This document shows positions 23,190 through 24,300 of a stretch of DNA of 24,300 nt, one piece after another. Under the pieces are notes generated by a model. The model was not told the origin of the DNA. It was given only the letters and a program-made list of their open reading frames with translations, and ran no database searches. The DNA comes from Bacteroidaceae bacterium (GTDB lineage Bacteria; Bacteroidota; Bacteroidia; Bacteroidales; Bacteroidaceae): contig JAGBYN010000018.1 of assembly GCA_017628775.1 (NCBI GenBank), positions 1 to 24,300 of the forward strand, read 5' to 3'. The first letter of the stretch is position 1. Each line of letters opens with the position of its first letter. The translations under genes were made by a program, and so were the position numbers.

Positions 23190-23816
23190 TTAAATGTTTG
23201 AAGTTTCATGTTTGGCAGGCATCGCTAATTGCTTATGATAGCATAAGATAAAGACAACCGCACCCACGGATATCGCCGCATCAGCCACGTTGAAAATAGC
23301 GCCAAAGAAGATGTCGCCCCCAATAAGCGGAATGAATTCGGGCCAGGTGAATAATGGGAAATAAAACATATCCACGACTTTGCCTGCGAGGATTTCGCCA
23401 TATCCAGCTCCCCATTCCACGAATTGTGCGGGTGCGGCGCATGCATACCCCGCGGGCTGGCTTTCTGTAAACACCATGCCGTAAAAGAGGTTGTCGATTA
23501 AATTCCCTATGGCCCCAGCCAGGATGCTTGCTATGGTTATTAGAAAGCCCATGGGTTTCTGCGGATTTTTTGCTGCTTTATAAAAATAATACACGAAACA
23601 GGCGATGGCAATTATTCTGAACACCGCTAAAAACATGGTACCGACGAAGCTCATGCCAAATGCCATACCTTTGTTTTCGGTAAAGCAGATTTGAAACCAT
23701 GATGTAATGTCCACCTTTTCGTATAAGCACATTGAGGTTTTAACCCAAATTTTAGTGATTTGATCAACAATAATAATCAGTAATGCGATTAAAGATGGCC
23801 ATACAAAACGTTTCAT
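23190..23816 (-). CDS. lspA: Lipoprotein signal peptidase (signal peptidase II)
   Basis: LspA is the inner-membrane aspartyl peptidase that cleaves prolipoproteins before the lipidated cysteine. The 208-residue protein has four membrane helices. The conserved early Asp and Lys are in IIIVDQITKIWVK (about 14-26), the first catalytic Asp is in IGNLIDNLFYG, and the second is in FNVADAAISVG. A loop of about 35 residues between the catalytic blocks (TESQPAGYACAAPAQF) is longer than in E. coli and recurs in Bacteroidetes. The frame is open to 23930, but the extra 38 residues are encoded by repeat copy B, so the ATG at 23816 (MKRFVWPSL) is chosen. It leads a same-strand series running to smpB. Confidence 0.95.
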   Translation of the reverse strand: MKRFVWPSLIALLIIIVDQITKIWVKTSMCLYEKVDITSWFQICFTENKGMAFGMSFVGTMFLAVFRIIAIACFVYYFYKAAKNPQKPMGFLITIASILAGAIGNLIDNLFYGMVFTESQPAGYACAAPAQFVEWGAGYGEILAGKVVDMFYFPLFTWPEFIPLIGGDIFFGAIFNVADAAISVGAVVFILCYHKQLAMPAKHETSNI

Positions 23817-23842
23817 ATAAAAAAATAATAAAAATATAAGGG

Positions 23843-23863
23843 AGTTGAGAGTTAAGAGTTTAG
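23843..23863. repeat. 7-bp tandem repeat, copy B
   Basis: Three adjacent units, AGTTGAG, AGTTAAG and AGTTTAG, differ only at position 5. Two more units, AGATGAG and AGTTGAG, occur inside the core after the GCCTCT arm. Confidence 0.65.
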
Positions 23864-23868
23864 AGGGG

Positions 23869-23943
23869 TTAGAGGCTTCGCCTCTTGAGGGGGAGATGAG
23901 AGTTGAGATAAAAAGTGTGTGACGTGTCACATGTCACAGAGCG
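23869..23943. repeat. Core of repeat element, copy B
   Basis: This 75-bp block pairs with 19939-20015. It lies 53 bp upstream of the lspA start, compared with 87 bp between the copy A core and the porU start. Palindromes AGAGGC-TTC-GCCTCT and TGTGAC...GTCACA (23918-23938) are identical in both copies. Confidence 0.9.
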
Positions 23944-24206
23944 AAGATACCTTTGGCATCTTGCCGTGCCGCATGGGTTCACCGCACTATTGTTGTACTC
24001 TGTACTCTGTGCTCTTTTTATAATTATGAGCACTTTCTTAGTAGTGTAAGTTGCTGAATAATAAGACTTTTGCCTTTGATTGGCGCAACTCCACGTTGTT
24101 AACCAACACATGGGGACACCGAGCCGCATGGACTCACTTTCGTGAGCAAAAAAATGTGTATTCGCTTTCTATGTTTCCGACCAAACTATTTACCAATAAT
24201 TTTTGA

Positions 24207-24300
24207 TTAAGCAGTTGTTTTATGAATATTGATATATTCGGGGTTAAAAGGTTGGTTGTTTTTCACCATAGCGGTGATGATGTGGATGAGTTTATTCTTC
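24207..24300 (-). CDS. C-terminal end of a probable IS110-family transposase (cut by window edge)
   Basis: The last 94 bases encode, on the minus strand, 30 residues and a TAA stop at 24207. The sequence KLIHIITAMVKNNQPFNPEY followed by a short tail ending TTA resembles the C-terminus of IS110/IS116-type transposases, which commonly end NKL-(x)-AxVKxxxPYxxxY. This is pattern recognition on a short stretch, so the family is tentative, and nothing can be said about intactness. IS110 elements usually lack terminal inverted repeats, so the element end cannot be placed. It lies about 50 bp beyond repeat copy B. Confidence 0.5.
   Translation of the reverse strand, partial: KNKLIHIITAMVKNNQPFNPEYINIHKTTA

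Larger units (their letters stand above)
23843..24155. repeat. Intergenic composite repeat element, copy B (upstream of lspA)
   Basis: Together with the few bases on either side this fills the roughly 390-bp gap between lspA and the transposase remnant. It repeats the modules of copy A in the same order and orientation: three heptamers (23843-23863), the 75-bp core (23869-23943), the 37-bp TGAATAATAAG module (24055-24091), and CGCATG followed by the hairpin CTCAC-tttc-GTGAG (24133-24146). A private hairpin AAGATACC-ttt-GGCATCTT lies just after the core (about 23944-23962). Copy B lacks the CCCAGG/CCTGGG hairpin of copy A. The open frame of 86 codons on the minus strand here has no protein-like character. 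Confidence 0.85.

Noticed and set aside
23817..23930. 38-residue N-terminal extension of LspA
   Set aside because: It is encoded by the repeat element, is hydrophilic and Ser-rich, and precedes the normal LspA start MKRFVWPSL.
23869..24129. 86-codon minus-strand frame over repeat copy B
   Set aside because: The frame exists only because the repeat is free of stops in one phase. It contains the palindromes and the heptamer repeats, and copy A does not keep an equivalent frame.

Overview
The window reads as a chromosomal segment of a member of the Bacteroidetes, most likely order Bacteroidales. The evidence is a short primary-type sigma factor without region 1.1, the TAnnTTTG type of -7 promoter box, DUF4270 and DUF4296 lipoproteins, a short MenE, and the type IX secretion genes porU and porV. 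The type IX genes argue against Bacteroides proper and for a Porphyromonas-, Tannerella-, Paludibacter- or Prevotella-like relative. The genus cannot be fixed from sequence reading alone. DNA is moderately AT-rich and gene-dense. I see no rRNA, tRNA, CRISPR array or prophage.

Layout. 1-587 (-): 3'-truncated formate/nitrite-transporter family protein. 588-907: AT-rich divergent regulatory gap. 908-3983 (+): two adenylate-forming enzymes, a long-chain acyl-CoA ligase and a MenE-type ligase, separated by a hairpin terminator. 4210-5670 (-): sigma factor then peptide deformylase, ending in a strong hairpin shared with the convergent menE. 5927-8292 (+): a GT5 (glycogen synthase) N-terminal-half protein and a DUF4270 lipoprotein. 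8385-9665 (+): a GT4 glycosyltransferase, convergent with a lone Wza-type polysaccharide export lipoprotein (9708-10502, -). 10587-14784 (-): ispF, a large receiver/ATP-grasp fusion protein, and a YigZ/IMPACT family protein. 14935-19852 (-): porU then porV, the sortase and shuttle of type IX secretion. 20317-20967 (-): an FAH-fold protein with altered metal-site residues. 21096-23816 (-): lspA, a DUF4296 lipoprotein, a 53-aa gene, a DMP19/DUF4375 protein and smpB. 24207-24300 (-): the C-terminal tail of a probable IS110-family transposase.

Themes. Several genes concern the cell envelope: LspA makes mature lipoproteins, DUF4270, DUF4296 and Wza are predicted lipoproteins, and PorU/PorV attach secreted cargo to the surface. 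The most interesting non-coding signal is a composite intergenic element present twice in the same orientation, just 5' of porU and just 5' of lspA. It has a nearly identical core of about 76 bp, several conserved palindromes and a degenerate 7-bp tandem repeat. The most interesting protein is the roughly 997-aa fusion of two receiver-like domains with a PPDK/PEP-synthase ATP-grasp domain that lacks the usual phosphohistidine and PEP domains. Several annotated starts (menE, GT5, DUF4270, the ATP-grasp fusion, lspA, DUF4296) were moved downstream of the longest open frame, for reasons given in each entry.
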